A DNA stretch of 64,000 nt, from contig NZ_CP036150.1 of assembly GCF_008329965.1 (NCBI RefSeq), positions 1,922,001 through 1,986,000 of the forward strand. The letters are read 5' to 3'. The notes below the pieces were generated by a model, which did not search any database, was not told the DNA's origin, and was given only the letters and a program-made list of their open reading frames with translations. The translations under genes and the position numbers were made by a program. This document shows positions 26,986 to 35,150 of the stretch, piece by piece (the first letter of the stretch is position 1; every line of letters begins with the position of its first letter). The stretch is from Oceanispirochaeta crateris. Lineage in GTDB: Bacteria; Spirochaetota; Spirochaetia; DSM-2461.

Positions 26986-27027
26986 ATCTAATTAGATCAT
27001 TATGGTTCCTCAGAGCCGGATTGTCAA
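26986..27027 (-). promoter_or_regulatory. Promoter and operator of the flavoprotein-ohrR-like operon
   Basis: Minus strand TTGACA (27022-27027), 17-base spacer, CATAAT (26999-27004): a near-consensus promoter starting 4 bases after the recQ stop. The perfect 12-bp palindrome ATCTAATTAGAT (26986-26997) covers the expected +1, a good position for a MarR/OhrR operator. Confidence 0.75.
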
Positions 27028-27030
27028 GAG

Positions 27031-28482
27031 TCAGCAGTTATCACAGTTCCGGCAACGGCCCTGGCTCACGACTCCAAAGTATTCTTCTATAAATATGAAC
27101 CGGCAGGAATCAGTTCTGAAATAGTTGACGATGCCGATCAACTTCTGACGCTGATGATTGATCTGCTCTTCATGACATTGTTCATCCACCAGGACGTTGG
27201 GAAGGTCTAAATGGAGCTTTAAATTTTTGTTCTGAATAGATCCCGAAATGACAGCAAATCGTTCCAACATTCCCAGTGCTGTTTCAAGGCGAAAATCATA
27301 CCGGTTCTTATAGACAAGCTGTTCCCTCAAATACTCCATGCCGAAGATATTCACTTTATCAAGATCTTTTAACAGGAACTGATACAATTTTTTATAAAAG
27401 GCGGGTTCAGGATTTGACCATTTTATAAAATCCATATGGATCATAAGATCATCCTGATTATAGAGCATGGAACACAGAGAGTCTTTTCCATCCCTACCGG
27501 CACGACCAATCTCCTGGTAGTAGGATTCTATGCTGCCTGGGATTTCCGCATGTATGATAAAACGAATGTCCTTCTTATCAATGCCCATGCCAAAGGCATT
27601 TGTCGCCAGAACAAGCTCGGGTCCGGCCATAAAGGAATTCTGAACTTTCTTACGCTCCGACTGTTCCAGTTTCCCATGATAAACCAGATGTGAAATACCC
27701 ATTCTATCCAAAAGCGCGGAAAACATTTCAAGGGTCTTAATCAACGAGAAATAGATGATTCCACTCCCGGGATTTTTGGCTATGATTCTGATCATCCTCT
27801 CCAGCTTCATCTCATCATCCATGACCTCTTCAGCTTCCAGATGAAGATTGGGACGCTGTATACCCTGATGAAATTTCTGAACTGAAGATTCATCTAGATC
27901 GAGTGAGCGGATGATATCCTGCTGCACCTGAACAGTAGCCGTTGCGGTCAGAGCTATAGTCAAGGGCTGTCCCAAAGTTCGCCGAAACTCTCCGATACGG
28001 CTGTAATCGGGTCTAAAATCATGTCCCCAAGATGAAATACAGTGTGCCTCATCCACCGCAAGAAGTGAGATATCCGCTCTTTTCAGCCTGTCCATGAAAT
28101 CAGAGTTTTTTAGACGTTCCGGGGTCAAATATAAGAGCTTTGACTCACCGTATACAAAATCTTCCAGACGTTTCTCTCTATCACTTTTAGACACTGTGGA
28201 ATTGATATAGGAAGCCCGGATTCCCCTCTTCCTGAGAACATCAACCTGATCTTTCATAAGGGAGATAAGAGGGCTAATAACAAGGGTCTTTCCAGGAAGA
28301 CCGAGGGCGGGAAGCTGATAACAGAGTGATTTCCCAGCCCCAGTGGGCATTATGACAAGACAATGACCGTCTTTTACAGTAAGCAGCCGATTGATGATCT
28401 TTTCCTGATCTCCCTGGAATTCTGTATAGTTAAAGGTTTTTTTCAAAATTTCCAGAGGATTTATCTGAGTATTTAAAGACAT
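27031..28482 (-). CDS. recQ: ATP-dependent DNA helicase, RecQ family
   Basis: 483 residues. Helicase motifs: MPTGAGKSLCYQLPAL, SPLISLMKDQV, DEAHCISSWGHDFRP, ALTATA, YHGKL, ATNAFGMGIDKKDIRFIIH and EIGRAGRDG. A four-Cys zinc site ends the protein (CRFIFIEEYF...CRNCDNC). It stops after the zinc domain, so it lacks the winged-helix and HRDC domains of full-length RecQ, as do several short bacterial RecQ proteins. Role: unwinding DNA during recombination and fork repair. Confidence 0.94.
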   Translation of the reverse strand: MSLNTQINPLEILKKTFNYTEFQGDQEKIINRLLTVKDGHCLVIMPTGAGKSLCYQLPALGLPGKTLVISPLISLMKDQVDVLRKRGIRASYINSTVSKSDREKRLEDFVYGESKLLYLTPERLKNSDFMDRLKRADISLLAVDEAHCISSWGHDFRPDYSRIGEFRRTLGQPLTIALTATATVQVQQDIIRSLDLDESSVQKFHQGIQRPNLHLEAEEVMDDEMKLERMIRIIAKNPGSGIIYFSLIKTLEMFSALLDRMGISHLVYHGKLEQSERKKVQNSFMAGPELVLATNAFGMGIDKKDIRFIIHAEIPGSIESYYQEIGRAGRDGKDSLCSMLYNQDDLMIHMDFIKWSNPEPAFYKKLYQFLLKDLDKVNIFGMEYLREQLVYKNRYDFRLETALGMLERFAVISGSIQNKNLKLHLDLPNVLVDEQCHEEQINHQRQKLIGIVNYFRTDSCRFIFIEEYFGVVSQGRCRNCDNC

Positions 28483-28591
28483 TTATTTAATTCCTGTGTT
28501 GGCACTTATTGTTTTTTGACTCGGAGAAACATATCTTATTTTCAAATCAGTCACAATACAGGTAACTGCCCCTACAGGCTTTAATCTTATT

Positions 28592-29641
28592 TTATTCAGT
28601 CGAACCATCAACGGATTCAACAGTATCCTCAAATGTTTCTATGTACTGAACGATTCCTTCCATGGCTTCTGGATTTGATTCCATGAATTTGACAGACTGT
28701 TCAAGGACCTTCTCCTGATCATCTTCTGACAGGCTCAACCAGAGATCAATATAGCTTGTTGCAATGAAGAATACACCCGAGAGGGGATTTAAACTGTCAG
28801 ATTGGGAACTGGTGATTCGGAGCATGACAGTTTCGCATGATTTCAAGATTGGTCCAGACTCTGCAGGAAGAACGGGCAGCAAGCTGGCATGAAATGAAGG
28901 CATATACCCGCCCAGATTGGTGCAGAGTTTTTTTAAAGTGTTCTGCTCCTCTTCCGGCAGTATAAAATGCAACCTGATTTTTTCGGGATGAAGACTCAAT
29001 TCGCTCCAAAGAGCCCCGGGAATCCATTCATCGGCGACATCATTCAAATTGATCAGAGCAGTGGCATTCTTAAGATCAACCCGCGATGTTCCCGGTAGAA
29101 AGGAGAGGCTGTTGGTCAGAGAATCCTTCAGGAATTGAAGTTTCATCAATGCAGCCACAGGTATTCCCAGTTTGCCTATTTTGATTTTCTTTAATTGAAC
29201 ACTTAAGAGTGAGGGCTCTGTATTTATCACTTCAAAAAAGACTTCTCCCGCAAAAGGAGTCAGTTTGAGTTCGTCTTTTTTCTTATTCCACGGCAGAACA
29301 GAAGTCACAGCAAAAAGCAGGCTCAAGTGGTCTTCATCAACAACGAGATCAATGCCTGCAAAGTGAATGTCTTGTGCCTCCTCCATAAAGGCGGAGACCC
29401 CCTTGTTCATGAGGACTTCAAGATCAGATTCTTCTAAAAGAATATAATCATCCGGAGGAATGGGACTTAATGAACTTTCATACTGTTGATGAAATGACGC
29501 ATCCAGCCGTTTCATCTGGGATGACGAGGGCAAAAGAAGCCAGACAAAGAGAAGCGGCAGCCCTACAACAAGAAATATGATAATACCGATGATAATAAGG
29601 GCGTTTCTAGAAGCATGTGATTTGTTTTGTTGGTTATTCAT
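28592..29641 (-). CDS. Membrane-anchored hypothetical protein
   Basis: 349 residues; not recognised. One N-terminal TM helix (about 13-37), with the rest presumably extracytoplasmic. The middle shows alternating hydrophobic strands (VDLKNATALINLNDVADEW) reminiscent of lipid-binding BPI/YpmS-like folds, but I cannot make a firm assignment. The C-terminal 60 residues are acidic and helical. The ribosome binding site is poor. It is monocistronic between recQ and a divergent signalling gene. Confidence 0.7.
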   Translation of the reverse strand: MNNQQNKSHASRNALIIIGIIIFLVVGLPLLFVWLLLPSSSQMKRLDASFHQQYESSLSPIPPDDYILLEESDLEVLMNKGVSAFMEEAQDIHFAGIDLVVDEDHLSLLFAVTSVLPWNKKKDELKLTPFAGEVFFEVINTEPSLLSVQLKKIKIGKLGIPVAALMKLQFLKDSLTNSLSFLPGTSRVDLKNATALINLNDVADEWIPGALWSELSLHPEKIRLHFILPEEEQNTLKKLCTNLGGYMPSFHASLLPVLPAESGPILKSCETVMLRITSSQSDSLNPLSGVFFIATSYIDLWLSLSEDDQEKVLEQSVKFMESNPEAMEGIVQYIETFEDTVESVDGSTE

Positions 29642-29669
29642 GAATGGAATTGTACACTAAAATTCCTTA

Positions 29670-29691
29670 ATAGAGAACAATTATTCTCTAT
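29670..29691. repeat. Perfect 8-bp inverted repeat upstream of the membrane-anchored hypothetical gene
   Basis: ATAGAGAA-CAATTA-TTCTCTAT, perfect arms with a 6-base centre, 29 bases upstream of the minus-strand gene. Its spacing suits a dimeric repressor operator in the divergent promoter region 29642-29831. Confidence 0.4.
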
Positions 29692-29831
29692 ATAGCAAAT
29701 GCTTTCTCCATAGCCTGCCCCCTGAAAGGCCCCTTAAAAGACAGGAATACATTACAACCTTCTTTATTTTTACGGTCAAAAGAATTATAATGGTACAAAC
29801 GCTTAGTTTAGAAAGCATGAATGGGACATAA

Positions 29832-30869
29832 ATGGCCAAGAAGTTAGCCTTTACAAAACCAGTTCTACTAAAGCAGTCTGGTATTTTCACCTCACTTTTA
29901 ACCCATGAATTGAGAATCATTGCCAAAAACAGCGAATACAGGAATTACAGGGATGGAGAGCCGGTTTTTTTGACAGGTGAATCAGGAAACGCCCTCTATA
30001 TTGTTGAATCCGGAGAAGTTGTCATACAAAAACAGGACGAATACGGACCTGTTATTGATTTTGCCAGATTCATTGAAGGAAACTGCTTTGGTGAACTGGA
30101 TATGTTTACAGAAACAAAAAGAGAGGCTTCCGCTTATGCTTCAAGAGACACCCGGCTACTTGTCTTTCCCAAAGCAGGGACTCAATTTTCTGATCTTCTA
30201 AAGGAGCATCCCGAAATATCCGCACGGATACTTCATAAGATCCTCGTCAATATTGCCGTAAGAATCCGGGGAGCCAACTCGCTGATCAAAGAGAACTCAC
30301 CTCTCATGCAGGAGCTGAAAAAGCAGGTCTATAGAGACAAACTAACGGGAATTAATAACCACACATATTTAATGGAAAGGATAAGAAAACTCATCGGTGA
30401 CCGAAAAGGCTTTGCTCTCATCATTGTAAAACCTGATAATTTCAAGGAATTAAATGATAATTTCGGCCATGAAGCGGGTGATTCGGCCATAAAGGTCATG
30501 GCCAGAGGGCTGCGCGATTTCATTGGGGATGACAGCAGGACAGTTCGTTTCAAAGGCAATGCCATGGCGGTTCTCTGCGTCGGGTACAACAGGGAAGAAG
30601 CCTATAAAGTGGCTTTGGAAATTCGATTTTTTTTCAATCGTCTTGATGTGAAAGATGCTACGGGCGGGAAAGAGTTCACTCTGACCGCCAGCGTTGGTAT
30701 ATCACTTTATCCAGAACATGAAATTGAACCCGAAGCCCTTGTATTCACCACCCATGAACTGCCTCTATTAGGGCGTAGACGGGGGGGAATCTCATATTAT
30801 TCCCCGAAGACAATCAGGAATGCCAATGAAAGAAACCTCTGCCTTTCATTCCCACCAGGCGACGATTAA
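29832..30869 (+). CDS. cNMP-binding domain protein with degenerate GGDEF domain
   Basis: 345 residues. The N-terminal cyclic-nucleotide-binding (CRP-like beta-roll) domain covers about 10-140 (GEPVFLTGESGNALYIVESGEVVIQK, GNCFGELDMFTETKREASAYA). A GGDEF-fold domain (about 165-325) follows, beginning YRDKLTGINNHTYL with FGHEAGDSAIKVMA, but the catalytic GGDEF is replaced by FKGNAM and no RxxD inhibitory site is visible. It should not make c-di-GMP and probably acts as a nucleotide sensor or partner. The next gene is a paralogue starting inside its 3' end. Confidence 0.88.
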   Translation: MAKKLAFTKPVLLKQSGIFTSLLTHELRIIAKNSEYRNYRDGEPVFLTGESGNALYIVESGEVVIQKQDEYGPVIDFARFIEGNCFGELDMFTETKREASAYASRDTRLLVFPKAGTQFSDLLKEHPEISARILHKILVNIAVRIRGANSLIKENSPLMQELKKQVYRDKLTGINNHTYLMERIRKLIGDRKGFALIIVKPDNFKELNDNFGHEAGDSAIKVMARGLRDFIGDDSRTVRFKGNAMAVLCVGYNREEAYKVALEIRFFFNRLDVKDATGGKEFTLTASVGISLYPEHEIEPEALVFTTHELPLLGRRRGGISYYSPKTIRNANERNLCLSFPPGDD

Positions 30870-33015
30870 ACTGTTGCAATCCATTAAGATTCTCTCGAAA
30901 CTTTCTCCAAAGGATCTTCAAAACCTTTACTCCCATATGAACGAGGAGACCTTCCTAGAGGGGCAGCCTCTGTTTAATGAAGGAGATAAGGGAGAAGTCA
31001 TGTACATTGTACTCGCCGGTTCGGTGTCGATTTTGGTCAATACACCCAGTGGAGATCCCATAGAAATAGCGGAAATCAAGGAAGGGAACTTTCTGGGTGA
31101 AATGTCCATATTCGATAGCTCCGAAAGATCAGCCACCTGCACACCAAAGAGTGATACACGGGTTCTCAGCCTGAAATCTACAGATTTTTATGATTTCATC
31201 AAAACCAATCCGAAGGCAGGAATCTCCATCATGCATCGGATGCTTCATACGGTCACCCTCCGGTTAAAGCATACAGGAGCCTTTATTTCCGATATGGTCA
31301 CCTGGGGTGAGCAGGCTCGTGTGAGAGCCATTACAGATGATTTTACAGGTCTTTATAACAGACGCTTTCTGGATGAGGCCATAGAGGAAAGGCTGAACGA
31401 AGCCGGTGCATCGGGACAGCCCCTCTGTTTGGTTATGATAGATCTTGATCATTTTGGCACACTTAACAATCTTTATGGGCAGGAAACAGGAGATGAAGTC
31501 CTTCTGGAAGTCATAACCATCTTTAGGAAACTTTTCAGAAAAGAAGATATTCTCTCTCGGTACGGCGGGGATGAGTTTACATTTCTACTCCCGGGAACAA
31601 AGGGAGAAGAAGCACTGAAAATTTGTAAGGCTCTCAACGAGGAACTCAGAACAATAGAAACCCTCAGAGAGAAAGAAGGAAACCTTAAAACAGTCACGGC
31701 TAGCATAGGAATTGCCTGTTATCCAGACCATGGGCAGAACGCCGAGGACTTAAAGGAACATGCTGACAAGGCTCTATACAGGGCAAAAGAAGCAGGTAGG
31801 GATACAGTAAGGCTCTGGAATGATAAGGAGAGAAAGGTTTTGGCAAAAACAAAAATTACCAGAATCAAAGAGAGAAATCAGATCGTCAATAATATCTTAG
31901 ACGCGATTGTCCAAAGAGATTCATTTCTAATAATGGGTCATCAAACCCCGGATGAAGACTGTATTTCATCTATGATAGCCATGGGTCTTTTAATCAACAA
32001 ATTTGCAAAACCTGTCTATCTGCTGATACCCGGAAAAATCAATGAGAATTTTCAGTACCTGCTCAATATTTGTCGCTACAATGCCATTCAGATCCTTCCA
32101 AACACTGAGGCTCTGAAGGTCAACGTATCCACGGTCATACTCATGGATACTCCCAAACCTGATATGAGAGAGCTCTTCCCTGGTATGGAAGAGCTATACA
32201 GCGATACCAATATACTAAAAATTGAAATAGACCATCATTTAGAAGCCGACAGTGCTTATAGTGGTGACAAGGGGTACTGCTTTGTGGATGAAGCCTCATC
32301 GGCTAGTGAACTTGTCGGCATGATAGCCTTTAAACTGAGCAACCGGGAAGACATCTTCAACGACTTTAATATTCAGGAACTCTTTTCGCGAAACTTTGTT
32401 CTTGCCGTATTGACTGGTATCATTGGCGATTCAAAGATGGGAAAATACCTGAAAACAAGACGGGAAAAGTGGTTCTACAAACTCTTTAGTACCATGTTCA
32501 GTGAGATATTAGGTTCAATTACCCACAAAAACTCTAGCAATTTTTCCTCCATGGACGAAGTGTTTAACGGTTTACAGCAGCTCTCCAAACAGGAAGATGA
32601 ATGTTTTAATCTGATGATGAAACAGAAGGTTGAAATCTCACCCAAAATTGGGTCAGTAATCATAACAGAAGATGCCATAAAAAAAATGAGGGATAAGTAC
32701 GACCACGAAACCATTGTTACTGTGGCGAGGTACACTGCCGATTCTCTTGCAGAAACCAGTCGACTGCTGAGCCTGGTTGTCTATTATGACGATAAGAAAG
32801 ATTCCGACCTTATACAATTTCGAATCAGACGCAGTAAATCCTACAAGGATCTGGATTTGAGAAAGATTCTTGAAGAGAAGGAAATCAAAAATGGAGGCGG
32901 CCATCCTGGAGCCATTGGCTTCCGATTTCCAGCCTCCGAGGTCTCAGATTTAACTCAGTACGTCAAATCCCTGATTACCCTAATAGAAGAATTGATGGAA
33001 AATGCCGCCCCCTGA
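30826..33015 (+). CDS. cNMP-binding, GGDEF diguanylate cyclase and DHH-DHHA1 phosphoesterase fusion protein
   Basis: About 729 residues. Order: cNMP-binding domain (about 15-145), GGDEF (about 165-335) with an intact RYGGDEF and an RKED inhibitory (RxxD) site 5 residues before it, then a DHH phosphoesterase (about 365-730) with GHQTPDEDCISS, LMDTPKP, EIDHH and TGIIGDSK, ending in DHHA1 with NGGGHPGAIGFRF. All residues expected for catalysis in both enzyme domains are visible. GdpP has a degenerate GGDEF plus DHH; here the GGDEF looks active. I chose ATG 30826 because AGGA lies 6 bases before it; ATG 30820 touches that AGGA. Overlaps the preceding paralogue by 44 bases. Confidence 0.9.
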   Translation: MKETSAFHSHQATIKLLQSIKILSKLSPKDLQNLYSHMNEETFLEGQPLFNEGDKGEVMYIVLAGSVSILVNTPSGDPIEIAEIKEGNFLGEMSIFDSSERSATCTPKSDTRVLSLKSTDFYDFIKTNPKAGISIMHRMLHTVTLRLKHTGAFISDMVTWGEQARVRAITDDFTGLYNRRFLDEAIEERLNEAGASGQPLCLVMIDLDHFGTLNNLYGQETGDEVLLEVITIFRKLFRKEDILSRYGGDEFTFLLPGTKGEEALKICKALNEELRTIETLREKEGNLKTVTASIGIACYPDHGQNAEDLKEHADKALYRAKEAGRDTVRLWNDKERKVLAKTKITRIKERNQIVNNILDAIVQRDSFLIMGHQTPDEDCISSMIAMGLLINKFAKPVYLLIPGKINENFQYLLNICRYNAIQILPNTEALKVNVSTVILMDTPKPDMRELFPGMEELYSDTNILKIEIDHHLEADSAYSGDKGYCFVDEASSASELVGMIAFKLSNREDIFNDFNIQELFSRNFVLAVLTGIIGDSKMGKYLKTRREKWFYKLFSTMFSEILGSITHKNSSNFSSMDEVFNGLQQLSKQEDECFNLMMKQKVEISPKIGSVIITEDAIKKMRDKYDHETIVTVARYTADSLAETSRLLSLVVYYDDKKDSDLIQFRIRRSKSYKDLDLRKILEEKEIKNGGGHPGAIGFRFPASEVSDLTQYVKSLITLIEELMENAAP

Positions 33016-33047
33016 GACCCGCAAATAAAAATAATTACAAATAAAAT

Positions 33048-33076
33048 TTGCAATTATAAGTTTAGAGGTATTATAT
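33048..33076 (+). promoter_or_regulatory. Predicted promoter of a small transcript
   Basis: TTGCAA (33048-33053), 17-base spacer, TTATAT (33071-33076), in the gap after the DHH gene. Transcription would start near 33083, directly before the hairpin TGTTC-ATAA-GAACA (33085-33098). Confidence 0.55.
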
Positions 33077-33126
33077 TATTAATATGTTCATAAGAACAAA
33101 ATCTTCATTCAAGGAGTTTTAAAATT

Positions 33127-33171
33127 ATGACAAATGAGGGTGAACCACCTTACATGAAAATTGATTTATAG
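33127..33171 (+). CDS. 14-residue small ORF with strong ribosome binding site
   Basis: ATG to TAG encodes MTNEGEPPYMKIDL, preceded by a perfect AAGGAG 10 bases upstream. It contains a Pro-Pro pair, which can slow ribosomes. It lies inside the putative small transcript. Coding status rests only on the ribosome binding site and position. Confidence 0.35.
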   Translation: MTNEGEPPYMKIDL

Positions 33172-33223
33172 TATGAATAGGACTTCTATCCAATGGATAG
33201 AAAGTAGCATTTATTGAAATATA

Positions 33224-33259
33224 AAGCACAGATGAGACATCATCTGTGCTTTTTTTTTT
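33224..33259 (+). terminator. Strong rho-independent terminator
   Basis: 12-bp perfect stem AAGCACAGATGA/TCATCTGTGCTT with a GACA loop (33224-33251) and a T-run through 33259. It terminates the small transcript and any read-through from the DHH gene; it may also serve the convergent minus-strand gene. Confidence 0.92.
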
Positions 33260-33286
33260 GATTCATCCCTCCAACGTCCATTGGTT

Positions 33287-33847
33287 TTAAGACAGATGAT
33301 CTATATACCTCTGGCTCAGAGTATTCACAGGACAAATGACACACCAGGTTGCCGGCTTAAAAAGGACAGCCAGGATTGTTCCCAGAATGACAGAGGATAG
33401 CATAAGTGAATAGAAACGGTAAGACAGATGAAGGAAAACAGGATTGACTGTCTGAAAACTAAAGAGCTGAGGCATTTCCAATGGAATTTGAAAAAATATA
33501 AAGAGTCGAACCCTGTCGATGGGGCTCATTTGTCCTTGACTAACAAAGACAGTAGATAGACCTATAAGCATCAGATTGAAACAAAAATAAGTAAATAAGA
33601 TATTTTTCATCTTAAAACTAACGAGCCAACGGGGAACTTTCAACCCGACATTCATAAATTTGAACAAAGAAAAATAATCTCTCCTGGGACAAATGCCCCG
33701 GCACCAGAGGTTCTTCTTATTCCTCACAAGCAGAACAAAAGGAGTCCCCATACACAGAAGGGCCAACCCGGCAAAATGAATATTCACAAAGCCTGCTAAA
33801 AAATAGAACACAGTGAAGGAAGAAAATAGAAACTTATCCCTGGCCAT
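33287..33847 (-). CDS. Membrane 4Fe-4S-type protein, NapH/NosR-like C-terminal module
   Basis: 186 residues with four to five TM segments and two short Cys motifs, LWCRGICPRRD (about 47-57) and TWCVICPVNTLS (about 167-178). These resemble the paired CxxxCP motifs of the 4Fe-4S_5 domain in NapH/NosR/RdxA electron-transfer proteins, but each has only two Cys and the ferredoxin part is absent, so it may hold one cluster or a redox-active site. It stands alone and its role is unknown. Confidence 0.72.
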   Translation of the reverse strand: MARDKFLFSSFTVFYFLAGFVNIHFAGLALLCMGTPFVLLVRNKKNLWCRGICPRRDYFSLFKFMNVGLKVPRWLVSFKMKNILFTYFCFNLMLIGLSTVFVSQGQMSPIDRVRLFIFFQIPLEMPQLFSFQTVNPVFLHLSYRFYSLMLSSVILGTILAVLFKPATWCVICPVNTLSQRYIDHLS

Positions 33848-34043
33848 TGAATCCTCTTTTTATATATTTGTTTTTCAATATATATGAATCAATATTTTTT
33901 GGCAAGTCAACACAGGAGAGCTGTTCCCATACTCCAGGGTTGAAACAACAATTAGGAAATACATTCTAAAATAGAGATTAATTACTGTTTTGATATTATA
34001 TTATGCACATAGTAATTTAATAAGAACGATTAGGAGATTTAAG

Positions 34044-35015
34044 ATGAAGAATTTTTTTATTATTTTTTTCACTGTCATGATGACAATATCTTTGAGCGCA
34101 TATGACCTGGCTGATGTAGAAGACAGTTTTAAGAGCTTTGCAGATGAAACAGTCCAAGCTCTTCCCCTGGCAGCCAACATGGGTCTGAACTGGAATGATG
34201 CCTACTCCGGTAGTTTTCCACACTTCGGCGTCGGTCTTACTGCAGGGGCTGTGTTTCTGCCCTCTGAAGCCTTTGAACAATTTTCTTCACTAACAGGGGA
34301 ATCGGGGCTTGAAGATTTCTCAAGCTTGGGTGTACCCCTACCCATGTACTCCCTGGACGCGCGATTGGGCATTCCCCTCCTCCCCATGGACATTGGTGTT
34401 AAATTCGGGGCTCTCAACCCGGAGACCATTCCTTTAGATTCAATATCCGTAGGATTTCAAATGGTTGGAATAGATGCAAGATGGGCGGTAATGGAAGGCA
34501 AAGGCCCCCTACCGGAAATATCCCTAGGAGTGGGATATACCTGGTTAAGCGGAGACATCATTTCTCCCATAGACTCTCAAACAGTCGATATTTCAGGAAC
34601 CGGAATAGGAGCATCAAATCTGGTTCTCAGTGACTCTGACATGTACTACAAATGGAGTTCCAATATACTGGATTTCAAGGCACAGGTCAGCAAAAAACTC
34701 CTGATCATGAACCTCTCCGCCGGTGCAGGATACTCCTATGGAATATCTGAGGCAGGAGGAGGAATATCTGCCGCCACAGTAACAGTGGATGGTCATGAAA
34801 TCACTCAAAGTGAAATAAGCCAGCTGGAGGATGCAACAGGGGTATCCATCGATGATGGCGGCCTGAACGTCATATCTAAAATCAACGGTGGATCTTTCAG
34901 GGTCTTCGGGGGTGTGGGTTTTAACCTATTTGTCCTGAAACTGGATGTGGGCTTACTTTACGGAGTGACCTCTCAGACTATGGGCATGACTACAAATGTG
35001 AGAATTCAATACTGA
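34044..35015 (+). CDS. Exported outer-membrane beta-barrel-like protein
   Basis: 323 residues from ATG 34044, chosen because TAGGAGA lies 7 bases upstream and it begins directly with a signal peptide (KNFFIIFFTVMMTISLSA, cleavage before YD); the open frame reaches back to 33990 without a binding site. The mature protein is rich in Gly, Ser and amphipathic strands with alternating aromatics, and ends VRIQY, an aromatic C-terminus typical of outer-membrane barrels. It resembles the DUF6588-type family, but I am not certain. Monocistronic, with its own terminator. Confidence 0.75.
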   Translation: MKNFFIIFFTVMMTISLSAYDLADVEDSFKSFADETVQALPLAANMGLNWNDAYSGSFPHFGVGLTAGAVFLPSEAFEQFSSLTGESGLEDFSSLGVPLPMYSLDARLGIPLLPMDIGVKFGALNPETIPLDSISVGFQMVGIDARWAVMEGKGPLPEISLGVGYTWLSGDIISPIDSQTVDISGTGIGASNLVLSDSDMYYKWSSNILDFKAQVSKKLLIMNLSAGAGYSYGISEAGGGISAATVTVDGHEITQSEISQLEDATGVSIDDGGLNVISKINGGSFRVFGGVGFNLFVLKLDVGLLYGVTSQTMGMTTNVRIQY

Positions 35016-35036
35016 GTTGTTTCAGCTTATTTAAAT

Positions 35037-35082
35037 AAAACCCCCATGATCGGGAGGAACATCCTGATCATGGGGGTTTTTT
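35037..35082 (+). terminator. Rho-independent terminator of the barrel-like protein gene
   Basis: Stem AAAACCCCCATGATC/GATCATGGGGGTTTT with an internal AGGA/TCCT pairing, ending in a T-run. The A-run on the left could make it bidirectional. Confidence 0.92.
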
Positions 35083-35150
35083 AATTTATAAATGATTTTT
35101 ATGTCTCCGGTAAATCCCGACTCTCTGCGGTGCAGGATCAACCTTGAAGT

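Larger units (their letters stand above)
33083..33259 (+). ncRNA. Putative small RNA / leader-peptide transcript
   Basis: A roughly 175-base unit bounded by a promoter and a strong terminator. It holds a 5' hairpin (33085-33098), AAGGAG at 33111, a 14-codon ORF (33127-33171), a perfect 8-bp hairpin TTCTATCC-AAT-GGATAGAA (33184-33202) and the terminator stem. No known RNA family was recognised. It may instead be the 3' tail of the DHH-gene transcript. Confidence 0.45.

Noticed and set aside
33990-34043. Upstream extension of the barrel-like protein gene
   Set aside because: Would put 18 basic residues before a clean signal peptide; TAGGAGA directly precedes the ATG at 34044.
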